64,000 bases of DNA from Penicillium oxalicum (Eukaryota; Ascomycota; Eurotiomycetes; Eurotiales; Aspergillaceae), in the NCBI RefSeq assembly GCF_001723175.1, contig NC_064652.1, forward strand, positions 3,410,001 to 3,474,000, given 5' to 3'. A program made the position numbers and the translations under genes. This document shows, in pieces, positions 43,092 through 55,054 of the stretch. Each line of letters begins with the position of its first letter. The first letter of the stretch is position 1. The notes beneath the pieces are model-generated. The model had not been told where the DNA came from. It did not search any database and worked only from the letters and a program-made list of their open reading frames with translations.

Positions 43092-43548
43092 GGAGGGTCG
43101 TGAAGCATTGGTGAAGAAGGAAAGGTGATCATCTCAGGCTTCGTGTCCCAGTCCTAACGATCGTGTCAGAGAAATGCGACACACATACTGTACCGCAAAT
43201 AAATCCATCATGGTCAATCGTCGGCCACCGTGCCTACAACGGTGGACAACCCTAACCACTGAAGATTACACAGGCTAAGAAATGGATGGCCTGGCAATTA
43301 ATCGGCTATTTCAACAGCGTGCAACATGGTCTAGATCTCATATCGAAACTAAGCTACAGCTAGTGAAGTGAGCGCCAACAGAACGACGGCATTTGCAGTG
43401 TGCTTCATTCAGAGTTGCGATTGCAAATCACAATGCGAAATAGTCTCCGCGGAGGACGATCGAGACGCGGCTCTATCGACTAATGACGTGGGGTGTACTA
43501 TACATATTGCGCTGATACAGTTGCACCTATCTTAGCACCTTTCTAGTC
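43092..43548. other. Spacer, nothing recognised
   Basis: 3' flank of the leucine-zipper gene. Confidence 0.45.
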
Positions 43549-44279
43549 TCACGGCCTTCTTCCGTTTCCTTCTGTTGCTTCAACGGGCAATTCAATGCCC
43601 CCACGTGGCAATGCGCGTTTCTTGCGTGCAAGGTTACGTTGAGTGGTTGAAACCCCCTTTTCACTGCAAATTAGATCTAACCGTGCCATCATTGCCTTCT
43701 GGGTCTCCTTGAGATTGTGTATTTCCGCTTTCAGTGTCGCGGTTTCCTTGAACAATCTCGCGTTATCGGCCAGCAAGGCTTGGATGCTCCCTGGCTCAAT
43801 ATCTATGGGAAAAGGCTCGATCTGTCTTTACAGCCCATTAATGCCACCACCTTTGAAGTTGGGATATCATAGGAACGGGTAAAGTGACTTACTGGGGTCG
43901 ATTTCGGGGGCTAGGGGAGTTCATGTCCGTCAGCAACCATAACGAAACCCATCGTGCTGTCACTCAGATCACTTACCGTTCGGCGTCGGGAAAAACTTTC
44001 GCGTCTGGCTCTGATGTGTATGTAGATCGCCATTCTAAAATGAATATCAACCAACACATTCACCGGCCTTTTCCGTCCAGGAATTTATGCTCAGGGCAAA
44101 GGAGCGGCCCTACCTGAAAGCCCATACTTAGCCGGACGGAGGGGGTCAGAGGTGTGCGGTTCCTCCGGAAACACCATGCGATCGAATCGCTCAGCGTAAT
44201 TACCTGACTGGCTCCTGTATAGGCGATGTTTTGTGCCTGCCATCTTGGGCGTTTCAGAGAGCAGAATTGATGAGTCCAA
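43549..44279 (-). CDS. Leucine-zipper protein, four exons with an 18-nt exon (172 residues)
   Basis: Exons 44279-44114, 44034-43977, 43910-43893 and 43825-43549, separated by introns of 79, 66 and 67 bp with GTAGGG, GTAAGT and GTAAGT donors and TTTTAG, CCCTAG and TAAAG acceptors. Phases 1, 2 and 2 all match, giving an open 172-residue protein. The N-terminal 80 residues are polar (MAGTKHRLYRSQSGNYAERF). Residues 97-133 form a leucine zipper (LLADNARLFKETATLKAEIH, NLKETQKAMM) with Leu every seventh position. The tail is basic (RNLARKKRALPRGG), a possible nuclear signal. It has no bZIP basic region before the zipper, so DNA binding is not implied. The start could also be the internal ATG at MAGTKH. 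Family unknown; open and undamaged. Confidence 0.68.
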
Positions 44280-44376
44280 AAATTGAACGAAGGGCTACTC
44301 TAGCCGCACGAATTCAGAGGGTAAGCCCAAAGTTATAGCTGAGCAGATAGGCTCCCTGGACCCGCTGCTGGGGCGG

Positions 44377-44634
44377 TCAGTAATCTCCCATGGTACGTTT
44401 GCCCGCGTAATAACCAAAAACCGACTCGAACGGAACTCTCAACGGAAGCAAGCTCACCGCGCCCGCGTGTGGATCGCGTCGGACTAATTGGTTGTATCGG
44501 ACGAACACACCAGGAAAATCATGGGGGCGGGTCGTTGGAGCTGCGCAAGTGGTTCCTGGAGGTTTCTGTAACACAAGACATATAACCACCCAGGTTGCCA
44601 ACGTCCTCCAGTGGACAGGCCTTTCTGTCCTCAT
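44377..44634 (-). CDS. Possible small secreted protein, 85 residues
   Basis: Open from ATG with a hydrophobic core (LATWVVICLVL) followed by a plausible cleavage site (TTCA/AP) and a short mature region (VRYNQLVRRDPHAGAVSLLP). It has no Cys pair or known family. It lies head-to-tail 98 bp upstream of the leucine-zipper gene on the same strand. It may be a chance frame or part of that gene's leader. Confidence 0.3.
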   Translation of the reverse strand: MRTERPVHWRTLATWVVICLVLQKPPGTTCAAPTTRPHDFPGVFVRYNQLVRRDPHAGAVSLLPLRVPFESVFGYYAGKRTMGDY

Positions 44635-45616
44635 GCACTTAGATCGATAGTTCGTCTGAGGGCTCTAAGTCCTTTGTCTTCTGACTATGGACGCTGCTGC
44701 ATCGCAGCCTTCACTGCCATGAGCCTCGTGAAGTATATTCTGTGCTCTTTGTGTGTCATAGAGTAACATAGTTGCTTTGACCTCCCCTAGCGATGCAGGC
44801 ACCTCTTCGTGGTGCTAGGGATTATTACTCAAGGCTTCCAGCCTCGAGGAAGCTAAGACCTGCATAACATTGACTCTTTCTCTATATCTTATGCTACAAG
44901 TAAATGAAGCGAAGGCCGCCCGGAGGAAAGCCCTATTCATCTGTAATGGTATCTTATAACAGAGCCAATAACTGTCGATCGGTGTAGTATCTGGGAGGTT
45001 AGACAACAGAAAGTAGGGAAAAGAGTAGAATCGCGAGAATATCTACGATAAAGATTGTATAGAACCTTGACCCACCGTGGGTTCCGCTACAGTCCCGGAG
45101 GTTACGATAGAAAGGCAGGAAGGAAACTTGTGACGCTGAGGTTTTAAACCTAGCAGAACGGAGAAAACGGGCAGCCAGTGGAGGATGTGCAAATGCCGGG
45201 TGCAAAAGTATCTATAGGTTGATTCCGCTAGCATCCTATCCTGAGTTCATTTTGGTAAGGCTCGGAGTAGCGCCAACGCCTACGAATAGGAAAGAAGAAA
45301 ACAGGAGTAGAAAAACGAACAACCAATCGGCGGTGGTAAAATCTCCTGCGATATTTCATTGGGCAATAAGTGGCTTTCCTACTCCACCTCTTACCGGGAA
45401 CGGGACAGAAAATAATCCCATCCTTATACGGTAGCCACAAGACGCATTGCACATCAGGAAAAAACTAAAACCGCTAGGCTTACGAGGCTGGAAGCTTAGA
45501 CAACCGCTGGGCCCGTAGGGAAAGCCTATCTGGGATTTCGGCGCCAAGCAGGTTGTCTAGCAATGAAAAGCGTATAGTCAATATAAGTTTTCTTGCGACA
45601 TCAGCGCATTGAGTAG
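44635..45616. other. Spacer, nothing recognised
   Basis: Several overlapping short frames on both strands (for example 45219-45547) with no consistent coding signal. Confidence 0.45.
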
Positions 45617-46250
45617 AGCATGGGTCTTTTAAAGGTGTTTAGCTCTCCTTCAAGCCGATGAAACTCGCAAAAGCTCGAGGAACAGGTGGAGCGGCTACGT
45701 AATAAAAACAATCAAGCAGTGGTCTAATTCGTGCGGCTGGCATCGGAAAAGGACGAGGCCGTGGGTAAGACACGGGAGCTGGAGGGAGAAGTACAACTGC
45801 TGAAGCAGGAGCAGGCCCATGAATGCCAAACACCAGGACCGGGTAGGGTGGAGTGAGATCATTCCTACGTTCCAACGGACGCAGCAGCCTTCTTTCTGCC
45901 GCAAGTACAGTCTGGAAAGACTACACCACGCTCCAGAATAGGCAAAACGGGACTTTCCTACCTGGGTCTGGGGTCTACTGGACAGACCAGCCTGCACAGC
46001 TCACTGTTGTGGGGCCTGGTGCATTGCCTGACCATTCATCAGCGGTGGCGAATCTCTCCATGGACGCTCCGCAAGCGCCGGCGCTACTTGACCAGAGTGG
46101 CTTTGATTCAAAAGAGTTTGACTCCCACCTCGAGACTTCTTTCATCCACACAGCCTCAAGCCAAGACTCCCTCTATACTGTCTGCTATCGTCAAATCATT
46201 GAAATACCTGCCAGTCATAGTCACATATTTTGTACCACTGTAAGATAAGC
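45617..46250 (+). pseudogene. Decayed paralogue of the coiled-coil gene at 52262-53099
   Basis: Collinear with exon 2 of that gene. The coil is still readable (VRLASEKDEAVGKTRELEGE), followed in another frame by SAASTVWKDYTTLQNRQNGT, FLPGSGVYWTDQPAQLTVVG and LSMDAPQAPALLDQ. Damage: TAA near 45729, TGA near 45856, and at least two frameshifts (about 45690 and 45850). Exon 1 was not found. The end differs (DSKEFDSHLETSFIHTASSQ). A non-functional duplicate about 7 kb from the intact gene. Confidence 0.82.
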
Positions 46251-46940
46251 TACTCGCAGGTCTTATTTCATATCACTCTGCGTACGTTAGTCCTGGAAAA
46301 TTGCCCCCGTCCGAAGCTCCTGCCACGGAACAACCGTTGGTCTGGGGCGGGGGATCGTCATCGCGAAAATAACGTTACTAACGTGTCTGGACTTGGATCA
46401 CCCATTTGGCGTTCAGGCATCCCGCTGCTTCCATTTTGTCATCGTCTTGCCTTGCTGTTGGGGACTAAGTTGGGGCCAAAACAGTCGAAAATACTAAAAG
46501 AGTCTCTGTCAAGATAAACTAGTACCTTGTGGGTTTAATTGCTACCTCTAAACTCAAGCTCGGTCAACAGATTCCTGTGAATATGCCTTCCTGATTTTCA
46601 CGGTCTGGCAAAATACCCGCGTCAGGCTTGAGTGTCGATTTCACTGAGTACCAAGCCAGAAGTGCGTCGTAGCTGCAATATAAGACTTGTGACGGATCGA
46701 TATGTCCAGGGACTCTTAAAGAAGTACAGCCTCACTCCCCACTACTCTCGATACTAGCCAGGCTAAGTAAATATCTTGGTACCAAAGGAGGCCCATATTT
46801 CCTCATTGCCCGCCATGAGGTGCACTGCCCGCCTCATTTATAAGTTTATTCCTGCATTGCCAGCCCAGGGGTTTATCACATGTCGCTATCGCCTTAGTTC
46901 GTTAGAAATTTTATACATTTTACGGCTCCCTCGGAAGTAC
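46251..46940. other. Spacer, nothing recognised
   Basis: No gene recognised between the coiled-coil pseudogene and the TIR element. Confidence 0.45.
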
Positions 46941-46950
46941 AGCTCGGATT

Positions 46951-47243
46951 AGGCCTTGCAATTACTCGCGAGTCTTCGGCTCGCGAGTTCGAGTCAGAAA
47001 GTCCGGCTCGCGAGCCATACGACGGTAATACACTAGTAATCGAGCCGATCGAACCGCGAGTTTTTCTGGCTCGCTATATATAATAATAAATTACCGACTC
47101 GATTTTACAATACCGTACGAGCGGGAAGACTAGCGAGTCCTTAACTCGCGAGTTCGAGCCAGTCTTTCCGGCTCGCGAGTCTTCCCGCTCGCGAGTTCGA
47201 GCCAGAAGTGCGAGCCGGCTCGCCGCGAGTAATTGCAAGGTCT
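46951..47243 (+). mobile_element. Short TIR element (MITE-like), copy 1, with 10-bp target duplication
   Basis: A 293-bp non-coding element with 20-bp terminal inverted repeats (left starts AGGCCTTGCAATTACTCG; right end reads AGACCTTGCAATTACTCG on the other strand). It is flanked by a perfect 10-bp direct repeat AGCTCGGATT at 46941-46950 and 47244-47253. The interior is packed with CTCGCGAG and GGCTCG motifs and an AT core (TATATATAATAATAAATTA). The long target duplication points to a Mutator-like (MULE) transposase acting in trans, since that superfamily makes 8-11 bp duplications; this assignment is inference. The perfect duplication suggests a recent insertion. Confidence 0.88.
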
Positions 47244-47253
47244 AGCTCGGATT

Positions 47254-49957
47254 GGATAGGAAACCACCTCTGGCAAACATGACCACTAGGATCACAAAAT
47301 CCAGGGACTATGGCGCCTCACTGATTTTCCAGCACTATCAGTGTGCAGGCCGTTGGTTTTTGTCCAGTCTATACATGCAGTCACCCAACTTGGCCCCTAC
47401 ACATCAAATGGGCGATCAATTCGCAACGCGGGGTGCATTTGCCCCTCTAGAGGGCTATACAGTCACGCCATTACCAATCAGAGGGCCTATCAATTGTAAG
47501 CCTTTAGGAGGGTGACGCTGCTAGGACTAAAGCATTGCCTGTCTAGCGTAGCAACCTTGTTGCGCCTATCGATCGCCCCTGCCACTTCGGGGCAGCCTCG
47601 GTCAGACTTTCTCTTCGGACTAGAGTCTTGGCAGGGCCACCAACCAGAGACGCCGATTGACATCGATGCCCCCGTGTCGTAATCAAACTGTTATGGACTG
47701 CCAGGCCGTACTAAATTAATTACCTGTGGATTCACCCCACAAGATGATCAGATCGCTGCAAAACATGAGCATCGTGCATCCTGGCCCCATGAGCTGCACT
47801 TCGCATGCACTGTCTGTAGCCTAATCTGTACCAAACCTATACTTCTGTAGCGTGCTCCATTTGGCCACTGACGGCTCTTCTCTTTCGATTGAAACTACAG
47901 TGGACGCGCCAGATTCAAACAAGCGGCAGCTATAAATCGCGAACTCGATCCCACTAAGCTTGAGGCATGAGCCTGGAATATGTTGTCTGTGTTCAGATGT
48001 GTGGCTCAAATCAACAGAAAGAGGGATTTACGGAGTAAACGTGGAGTTTCCTTCGAGCTAGGCTTATGCCTAGTGCTTCCACGCCCAATCACCGCACTCT
48101 CTTCCTGGCAAGCTGGTATATCGACCGGCCCTGAATTTATTCCGCTGTACGTTTGCTCTCCTTCGTTTAAAGTTTGGTACGGCTTGCGGATGAGACCTTC
48201 CGGTGGAGGTGGTGATGGGCCAGTTCAGATCAGCGCGTTCCCGATTACCAACGCGTCAAAATTCCGGCTCCACTTAGAACCAACCCGTGCACATGATCTC
48301 CAACGTCCCGCAACCTTGAGCGAGGGGGCCAATTTTTATCAGGACCGTTCCCGTCGAAACAATCTCATTATAAATGATAGCTGTTCTTATCAGAAAGCAA
48401 AGGCGGCTGGAAATAGACCAACTCCGGGGTATTCAAAATGCTTCCGAATAAGCGACAAACTATTCTAGCGAAGTAGCCTTATCCGCATTCACATTTCATA
48501 CCGCCTAACGCGATGGTCATCTTCCGTGCGGGGAGGCTTTCTGCCTCAGCTATGATGATTTTAGTGTAACGCCCGCGCGTACACTACTAGCCTGGTCTGA
48601 TCGGGTGGTTCATGATAGGGTCCCTTCCGAAGGCACCCCACCACGGAAATGAAATGAAATCAAATTAACTAGTCCACAGTGTAACCAATCACAATTTTTC
48701 GGAAAAATGAAGTGTGATCGACCGGTTCGATGGACGTAGGAGCCGATCCCGTTAAGAAAGGATCGGCGATTACATGACTCGCAGGCTAGTTAGGCTGGGA
48801 GTTTAGTGCGGCCTGTATGATCCGCGTAAACCGATTTTTCTCAATGCTAGTGGGATCGGGTAGAACTAAGCGTCTGCGATTTGGCCCGGGCAAGTCGTGG
48901 CTTGTATTAGTGGTCACTGCTCGTGAAGTTTCCCTTTATGGGAATCTGGAAGAGACAGGGGGAGAGATAATGCCGGCTGATGCTGAGGTCTAGGCTATCG
49001 CGGGTGCTGGCCGAGATCTACATGTTAGCCTAGCAGGCTTTACTCCGAGCCTTGATCTGGCCCTTGGTTCCACGCCTCGAACCCTAAATTCTTGTATGGT
49101 CCACTATATTGTAGGCACCGGTTATCACCGCGGTCTCACGAGACTAGTATGTCATTACAGGGTTAAGGGTTCTAATGAAGGCAGGGTTGTGGAACCGGGC
49201 CAGTCTCGCAAGGCATAGAGACATGGGTATAGGTTTCGAGGCGAAAAAGGTCGAATGCAATTCTCCGTTAGTGTAAGCAAGGATCAGGAACCAGCGTGGC
49301 GCTCCTATAGCGTCACCTAGGTATATGGGGTTCTCAATGATTTGAAGTAGTGAGAAACCGTCAACTCGAAGGATGTGGCTAGGAGGATGCCGAGGCATTC
49401 TGGGGTTAGTGGATCTCGTGTACGACGATATTCAACGAATCAAGAAGGGTTTTGGTTCAGGATTTGGAATGATCTGTGGAAGCTTCCACTTCTAAGTTCT
49501 CAAAGACCAAAACTGATAGGCTAGCTAGGCTAGATATGGAAGTAGCTGTATGTCCTTAGTCGTGACTGACACTTGCTAAGGCAAGCATTCTCCAGAACGA
49601 CCCTATGTGTTGTCGATCATCCTAGGTCTAGGCGTCAGGATCGTGCACTGAGTGAGAACTGAATCTCAACGACTGAAAATTGCCCGCCAAAGGATTGTCG
49701 ATCTGCAAGGCGGACGATGTGCATAATTCCTGTTCTGGAGCGGATTGTCTGAACTTGCTTAAGGGTCGAGGTTTGGTGCTAGCTGATTAACAAACTTGTT
49801 ATCAAGAGATAGAAATAGTTACCATGCTTCTTTGCTACGTAGTGGTGTTGTGAAGCTACAAGTCCGAATGGATTGCGTTGGATACTTTGCAGCCTTCTTT
49901 CGGCATATTCTCTATCTCTGGCAGACGTGCCTAGCTTGACTAACGTCCAATCCCTGA
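47254..49957. other. Gene-poor region of the IR II loop
   Basis: No gene I can support. A 162-codon plus frame at 47980-48468 (MLSVFRCVAQINRKRDLRSK at its start) has no recognisable domain and may be chance. A minus frame at 49144-49398 is likewise unsupported. Confidence 0.45.
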
Positions 49958-50645
49958 TTAGCCCCCATGTCTAGAACGCAGTATCTGCGGAGCCTCCGCA
50001 ATGCCACCCTTACCGCTTTTAGTCCACAATGTGCTCATTTTTTCTTCTATCGCGGCCAGCCTCGTATTGATGGCCTCCATGTCGATGCATAAATTATCCA
50101 TCATGGTCTGTGTGTTGGCCTGGTATCGGTGCATGTTTTCGTTCCAGCAATTTTGGTTCTCAGGGGAGTTTTCCGTAGACCTGGAGCGCGTGGTCAGTAT
50201 GGTAGTATAATGTATTGCGCGGCATCCGGTCTGATCCACTCACGTCAGTCGATTATCCAAGCTATGAGGGAGCTAGCTTCTAAATGTGAGCATCAGGGCA
50301 CTGAATATCTTACTCTGCCGTGCAGACCAAGGCTAGTTGTAGCGAGCCCCGCGAATACTCTGCGTCTGGGACCTTGTTCGAATGGGTTCTGCTCGCTCCC
50401 TGAGGCACCACATTCCACTTCTGTTCGTACTATTCCTTGTCGCTGTCTTGTTTCATTGAGCCATCTTCTGTTTCTCCTTTAGATTGTGAGCCCACTTGCT
50501 CGAGGTTGTCCTCGCCCGTGGATTCTGCATCCGACCTAGAGATGCTCCAGATACTGGCCCTTGATAAACCTGGCTTGAAGACCTGTTGTAGTCGATCGGC
50601 ATATTTTTCAGAGCCAGCTCCGGAGAGATTTATGTCTTTAGCCAT
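49958..50645 (-). pseudogene. Probable coiled-coil gene, structure unresolved
   Basis: The minus strand from ATG 50645 reads MAKDINLSGAGSEKYADRLQ, then SRASIWSISRSDAESTGEDN, to TAG at 50430; the frame continues past it for 40 codons (YEQKWNVVPQGASRTHSNKV). About 200 bases later a second coding stretch (NQNCWNENMHRYQANTQTMM, then CIDMEAINTRLAAIEEKMST) forms a short coiled coil and ends at a good GTAAGG donor near 49988. No intron that I tried joins the halves in frame, so it is either a decayed gene (CAG to TAG at 50430) or has introns I cannot place. The layout resembles the other loop genes. Confidence 0.42.
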
Positions 50646-52261
50646 GTTAGAGATTGTACTGTAGGCTACAAGCCATACAATACAGTATCGAGGAGGAACT
50701 TGTGTGAGGAAAACGGACCACATCAAAGATAGGAAGATTATATAGTGTAGGCCGGGAAATTGGTCCAACAGGTAACAAATTCCATTCTTAGGACGACCAA
50801 GAGTACAACGGACTACGCTAACGCCTCTGGGGCCATACAATTGGGCAATGCAATTGTCCGTCGCATTCTGAGAGGAAAGCAATTCTTATCGGGTGGACCA
50901 CGGCGAAACAAATATGGAAGATAGTGTCAGTAGAAAGTTTACTGTCAGTAACCGAGACCCTATCAGAGACCAATCCATCAATTTCTGTATGAGATAGTTT
51001 GAAATTATGTTATGCCACCAGATAGACTGCACTAGGGTACATGGGAAGAGACAGCCAAGTTGACCAAAAATTGGGTGGAGGAGCGAGGTCCAAGGGGCAA
51101 CTACCATGCGTGAAAGCCAGATATTAGCGTTTCACCGGAAACGCCCCCAAATAACTTTGATAATTCATCATCCACCACCATTTTGAACGAATTGATACCT
51201 GGCAGCCTTGTCTGTAAGCGGCCTCAGATTCACCGCAGTTTACCCGCTGTTGGTGGCCCTTAAGCGGCCATAGCCAAGGCTGCCCTCTTCATAGTGCGGG
51301 TTCAGTTGTTAAATGGAGTTCCAAAATTGATGGTCTGTGTTGGACGCATCTATAAGGTGCGAGGTTGGCCCAACATCCTTGAAGTTGTCAAGATCACCAT
51401 CCTCACTAGCTCGTCCAGCTAGACCAACGTATAAATTTCCGCTCGAACCTAAAGCGGCGAATGGGTAGAAGGAACTATGGCACATTGGGTGCGTTGAGGC
51501 CTGGAATCTTAACAACCAGATGTAAAAGCACGATAGGTGGATCCTGTGAATATCCCGTCAGTCCGAGCTCGTCTTGCAAAGACCGAGATTAATGCTGACG
51601 CCTTCGAATAACGAATCAGCATACAGAAAAAAACGAACAACTAATCGAAAATTATCTTCCCCGACTTATTTTATTCATTCCAGTACCCACTAGTTTTGCT
51701 AGTCTCAGCTCTTACAAGAGCAGGATCTCGAAGTATCCCCGTCCTCGTAATCGCAAGGCGTATTTCATATGCCGCAGAATGAGCCGACGCTCTGCCAGAG
51801 TGATTGATGAGCCTGAAAGATAGGACAATTTTCTGGGCTAATAGTCAAAAGCCACTCTGGACAGTCTGCGCTAATAATGGAGAAATGCAATATATATTTT
51901 ACCTGCGAACATCTCCACGCATAGGCTTTTTTCAAGAATAGAAAAACGCCCTTAGGGGGCCCTCGTGAAGTGGATCCGCCTCCGGGCTGTCACCTCCGAT
52001 TAACCATTGCTCTTGGGTTGGCGGGGAAGGACAGAATACGGTGGAGCCGGTGAAAGTTAACCTCCCTGCAACCCTCAGAATCATGAGGCCGGGAGGAAAG
52101 GCGCATTGGATTTTCATCGGGGTTTGATAGGGATTGTTAGCGACCGTTGGCTCTTAATCATTTAAAGCCAGAATTTCCCTCCCATAGCAGTTTCATTCAG
52201 GAGAAACCCCGTTTACTTCGCCTCTCGTTTAGAAAGTTGAATGGTGATCTACCTGTCCAAC
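50646..52261. other. Spacer, nothing recognised
   Basis: Short frames on both strands without family features. The last 100 bp should contain the promoter of the next gene; a longer start for it exists at ATG 52241. Confidence 0.45.
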
Positions 52262-53099
52262 ATGCCAAAGATCACGAGCCCTTCCCGCAAACCAATAATC
52301 CAAGCCCCGCCAGGCGCTGGGAAAAGCGGTTCCGCTTCCGCTAGATCTTCTGTCGGCCGGGCTACACGGGCTGCACGCTCTGCGACAGCCAGAGCGGATG
52401 CTAGCTCCCAGGCAACTACCCGAGTTGCGAAGCTAAAGCAATACGCGGTAGGCAGTCCTTTCAACAGCGAGAGGGTATTGCACATTCTGACCTTGTGAGG
52501 CCTAGGGCCCCTCTCCCAAGACGGAAGCCCCCGTGGAAGTGAAGGACTGGCACCAAGTCTATGAAAGATGCTTAGTTCTCCTCCAAGAGGCTGATGAAGA
52601 CTCGGAGAAGCTCGAGGAAAAAATGAACAAAGAGCGAGGGGAGGCTACTCAAACTGTGTTGCAGCTACACGACGAAGTGAAGAAAGCGACGGCCGAAGTC
52701 AGCCAGCTCAACTTGGAAAAAGAAGAGATCATGGGCAAGACACGGGAGCTTGCGGGAGAAGTGCGGCGGCTGAAGCAAGAGCTGGAGACTACAAATGCCA
52801 GGCACCAAGATCAAGTGGCGTGGAGCGAAATCTTTCCTGTGCTTCAACGGACGCACAGCAACTTGCTTTCTGCCGCGGATGAGGTCTGGAAAACGTACGA
52901 CACGCTTCAGAATAGACGTAATGGGACTTTCTTACCTGGATCTGGGGTCTACTGGTTGGACCAGCCTACGCAGCTTACCGCAATGGGTCCCAGCTCTTTG
53001 CCCGACCTTGCCTTGGCGCCGACCAATCTCTCAATGGATGCTCCGCAAGGGCCGGCTCAGCTCGACCAGTACGGGGGACATTCGTGGAAAGATGTTTGA
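52262..53099 (+). CDS. Coiled-coil protein, two exons (254 residues)
   Basis: Exon 1 (52262-52447) encodes a basic, Ala/Ser/Arg-rich N-terminus (MPKITSPSRKPIIQAPPGAG, then RATRAARSATARADASSQAT) that looks like a nucleic-acid-binding or nuclear-localisation tail. A 73-bp phase-0 intron (52448-52520, GTAGGC to CCAAG, with a CTGAC branch site) joins exon 2 (52521-53099). Residues 75-160 form a long coiled coil (EADEDSEKLEEKMNKERGEA, LNLEKEEIMGKTRELAGEVR), followed by a conserved C-terminal region (LLSAADEVWKTYDTLQNRRN, GTFLPGSGVYWLDQPTQL). An in-frame ATG at 52241 would add seven residues. A decayed paralogue lies at 45617-46250. Family unknown, but conservation of the C-terminal block between the two copies indicates a real domain. 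Confidence 0.76.
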
Positions 53100-53769
53100 C
53101 TGCTACCCCCAGACTGCTTTGCTTCCAGCTACGCCTGCCAAGTGTTACGCGGTGCCGACTGGTCACTGTGAGTTAGAACGTCCTGGGCCGATACTTTCCT
53201 GCTATCCTAACTTCCAATCTCAAGACCTGGTCTCTCAATCGTACCGTTGCTTCGCAAAGCCTTACTGCGGGTTGGATCCTGTCGAGTGTCTTGCAAGACG
53301 TGCCAGAAGTGCGCGCCAAGTAGGTCAATCACTAAGTGTTGCCACTAAGTGAATCCCCTACCTGTAGGTTGGGTTTGTCTTAGAGTTGAACCGTGGAGTG
53401 CAAAGTGCTTCAAGGTAATAACCAAGTAACAATGTGCAATTGATCGCGAAGAACTAAATACATGATACTGAAACGAGTGTCCTTATATATCCAGTCCTTC
53501 CTATCACCGATGAGTCCATCCTATCACTGATAGGATATGGTCACGTGACAAGTTACCAGTCACTCGCACTTGGGGCGTAATATTCCTGATTCTGTGGCGT
53601 CATGTTCCTTGATTGCCTACGCAGATTCGTTGATTCGGACGGGTAGCGGGATCTACCAGAGTGGCAGTATGTGCGGTATACGTTCAGCCGTTCGAGCCGC
53701 AATCCGTGTTACCCTCTAATATTCCCGAGAGCCGATCGAGGGGCTCTGTTCGCTGAGTCCTTAGCGAGG
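53100..53769. other. Spacer, nothing recognised
   Basis: 3' flank of the coiled-coil gene. A short imperfect inverted repeat around CCTATCACTGATAGG lies near 53520-53530. Confidence 0.45.
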
Positions 53770-54320
53770 CGTCCTAGTCTTACCTCTCCGGGTCTCGGTT
53801 GTGGCTATGTCGTGTAGCGGTGTCATTCTAATTTCCCCCCGTGATGATCTGGGCTGCACGTCTCTGGGCCCTCCGAATAGTACTCGTCATAGCGTATCCT
53901 CTTCTCACATAGCTGTTCTGGTAATTGTGCTATGCTAAACACCCGTAGAGCATCTGGGGTACAATCACTGCGCGGTATATATGCCGGGAATTGATGGCCC
54001 CGGCGCCCTATGTCGAGAAGGCGAGTGCTGGCAGAGCCGAGTACCACTTCGTTACCTCCGCTTTTACCTTCTCGCGGTGGTCCTCCCAGCCAAGCTTGGT
54101 GTCCATGTGGATACCCGGATAGCAACATCATGTGGAGACATCGATAGTGGCGGGTGGCGGGTGGTAGGCGAAGAGCATGTGTTCTGTTCTTTCTGGGATC
54201 TACTGAAGTAGACCAGTTCGTATGTTGCTGGCGCAATTTTTTGGAACCCGTGCTTGACTGGCCACTGTTCGGCTTTCTGGCGGATCTTTTTGGAGGTCTT
54301 GCAGCTCTGCTGCCAAAGAG
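53770..54320 (-). mobile_element. Second LINE (non-LTR) relic, RT and post-RT fragment
   Basis: The minus strand reads pieces of a fungal non-LTR ORF2 different from the one at 1-1940: APATYELVYFSRSQKEQN (RT palm-thumb region, near 54190), then after a frameshift GIHMDTKLGWEDHREKVKAE (near 54100) and later VPQMLYGCLA and RRAQRRAAQIITGGN (near 53930-53850). The first stop in the second part follows FST where Trp-Gly is expected (TAG), and another TAG follows CLA where Trp is expected; both are TGG to TAG changes as left by RIP. No ends identifiable. Confidence 0.75.
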
Positions 54321-54744
54321 ACCAACCTCGCCAGTAAAATAGACCTTTTGTCGAAATCAAGCTATCGTTAGTACTTTTTGTTTATGCTTATCTGTAAGTT
54401 TCCCCTGGATCGAGGGGCCGTGGAATTGGATTGCTTTGGAGTAGGTCCATGGTCGCTGCCTAATTAGATGCCAGGAATTTTTAATTCGGGGTTCACCGGA
54501 GGACATCCCGCTGCAAAAGGGAAAGAGCGTACTTGGGTCAAATACGCCAGGCATAATAGCACACATGCTACTGTACAATCAATTTCGTTGCATGCAAGTA
54601 CGTCAGACAGCACTGAGGCCAGGCTGGGGGGCTCTGACCTTCTTCCACTCGCCTCATGGCATAGAATCACAGGGGATAGGCGCGTTCAATGGCTGTTCAA
54701 GGAAATTCCCACAGACGGCATCATCCACCGGACGGCGGTAGAAT
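54321..54744. other. Spacer, nothing recognised
   Basis: Overlapping frames at 54468-54839 run into the TIR element and are not supported. Confidence 0.4.
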
Positions 54745-54754
54745 CACTGCAACT

Positions 54755-55054
54755 AGACCTTGCAATTACTCGCGGCGAGACGGCTTTTTGGACTCGACTC
54801 GCGAGCCGGCTCGTACTTCTGGCTCGAACTCGCGAGTGAAGGACTCGCGAGTCTTCCCGCTCGTACGGTATTGTAAAATCGAGCCGGTTATTTATTATTA
54901 TATACAGCGAGCCAGAAAAACTCGCGGTTCGATCGGCTCGATTACTAGTGTATTACCGTCGTACGGCTCGAACTCGCGAGTCCTTGGCTCGCGAGTCCTG
55001 CGAGCCGGTTCGCGAGTAGCGCGAGTCGAGGACTCGCGAGTAATTGCAAGGCCT
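54755..55054 (-). mobile_element. Short TIR element (MITE-like), copy 2, inverted
   Basis: A 300-bp copy of the element at 46951-47243 in the opposite orientation. The same 20-bp TIRs are present, and the shared AT core reads TTATTTATTATTATATACAG on this strand. Flanks 54745-54754 (CACTGCAACT) and 55055-55064 (AACTGCGACC) match at 7 of 10 positions, so a 10-bp target duplication is still visible but degraded. This copy is probably older than copy 1. Confidence 0.87.

Noticed and set aside
42683..43132. A 149-codon His/Pro/Ser-rich open frame
   Set aside because: It is the translation of the 17-bp minisatellite; no non-repeat coding sequence flanks it.
43549..44279. Calling the zipper protein a bZIP transcription factor
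   Set aside because: No basic DNA-contact region with the NxxAAxxCR-type signature precedes the zipper; only coiled-coil pairing is supported.
47980..48468. A 162-codon plus-strand frame
   Set aside because: No motif, no splice-consistent extension and no relation to neighbouring families; kept only as a note in the spacer entry.
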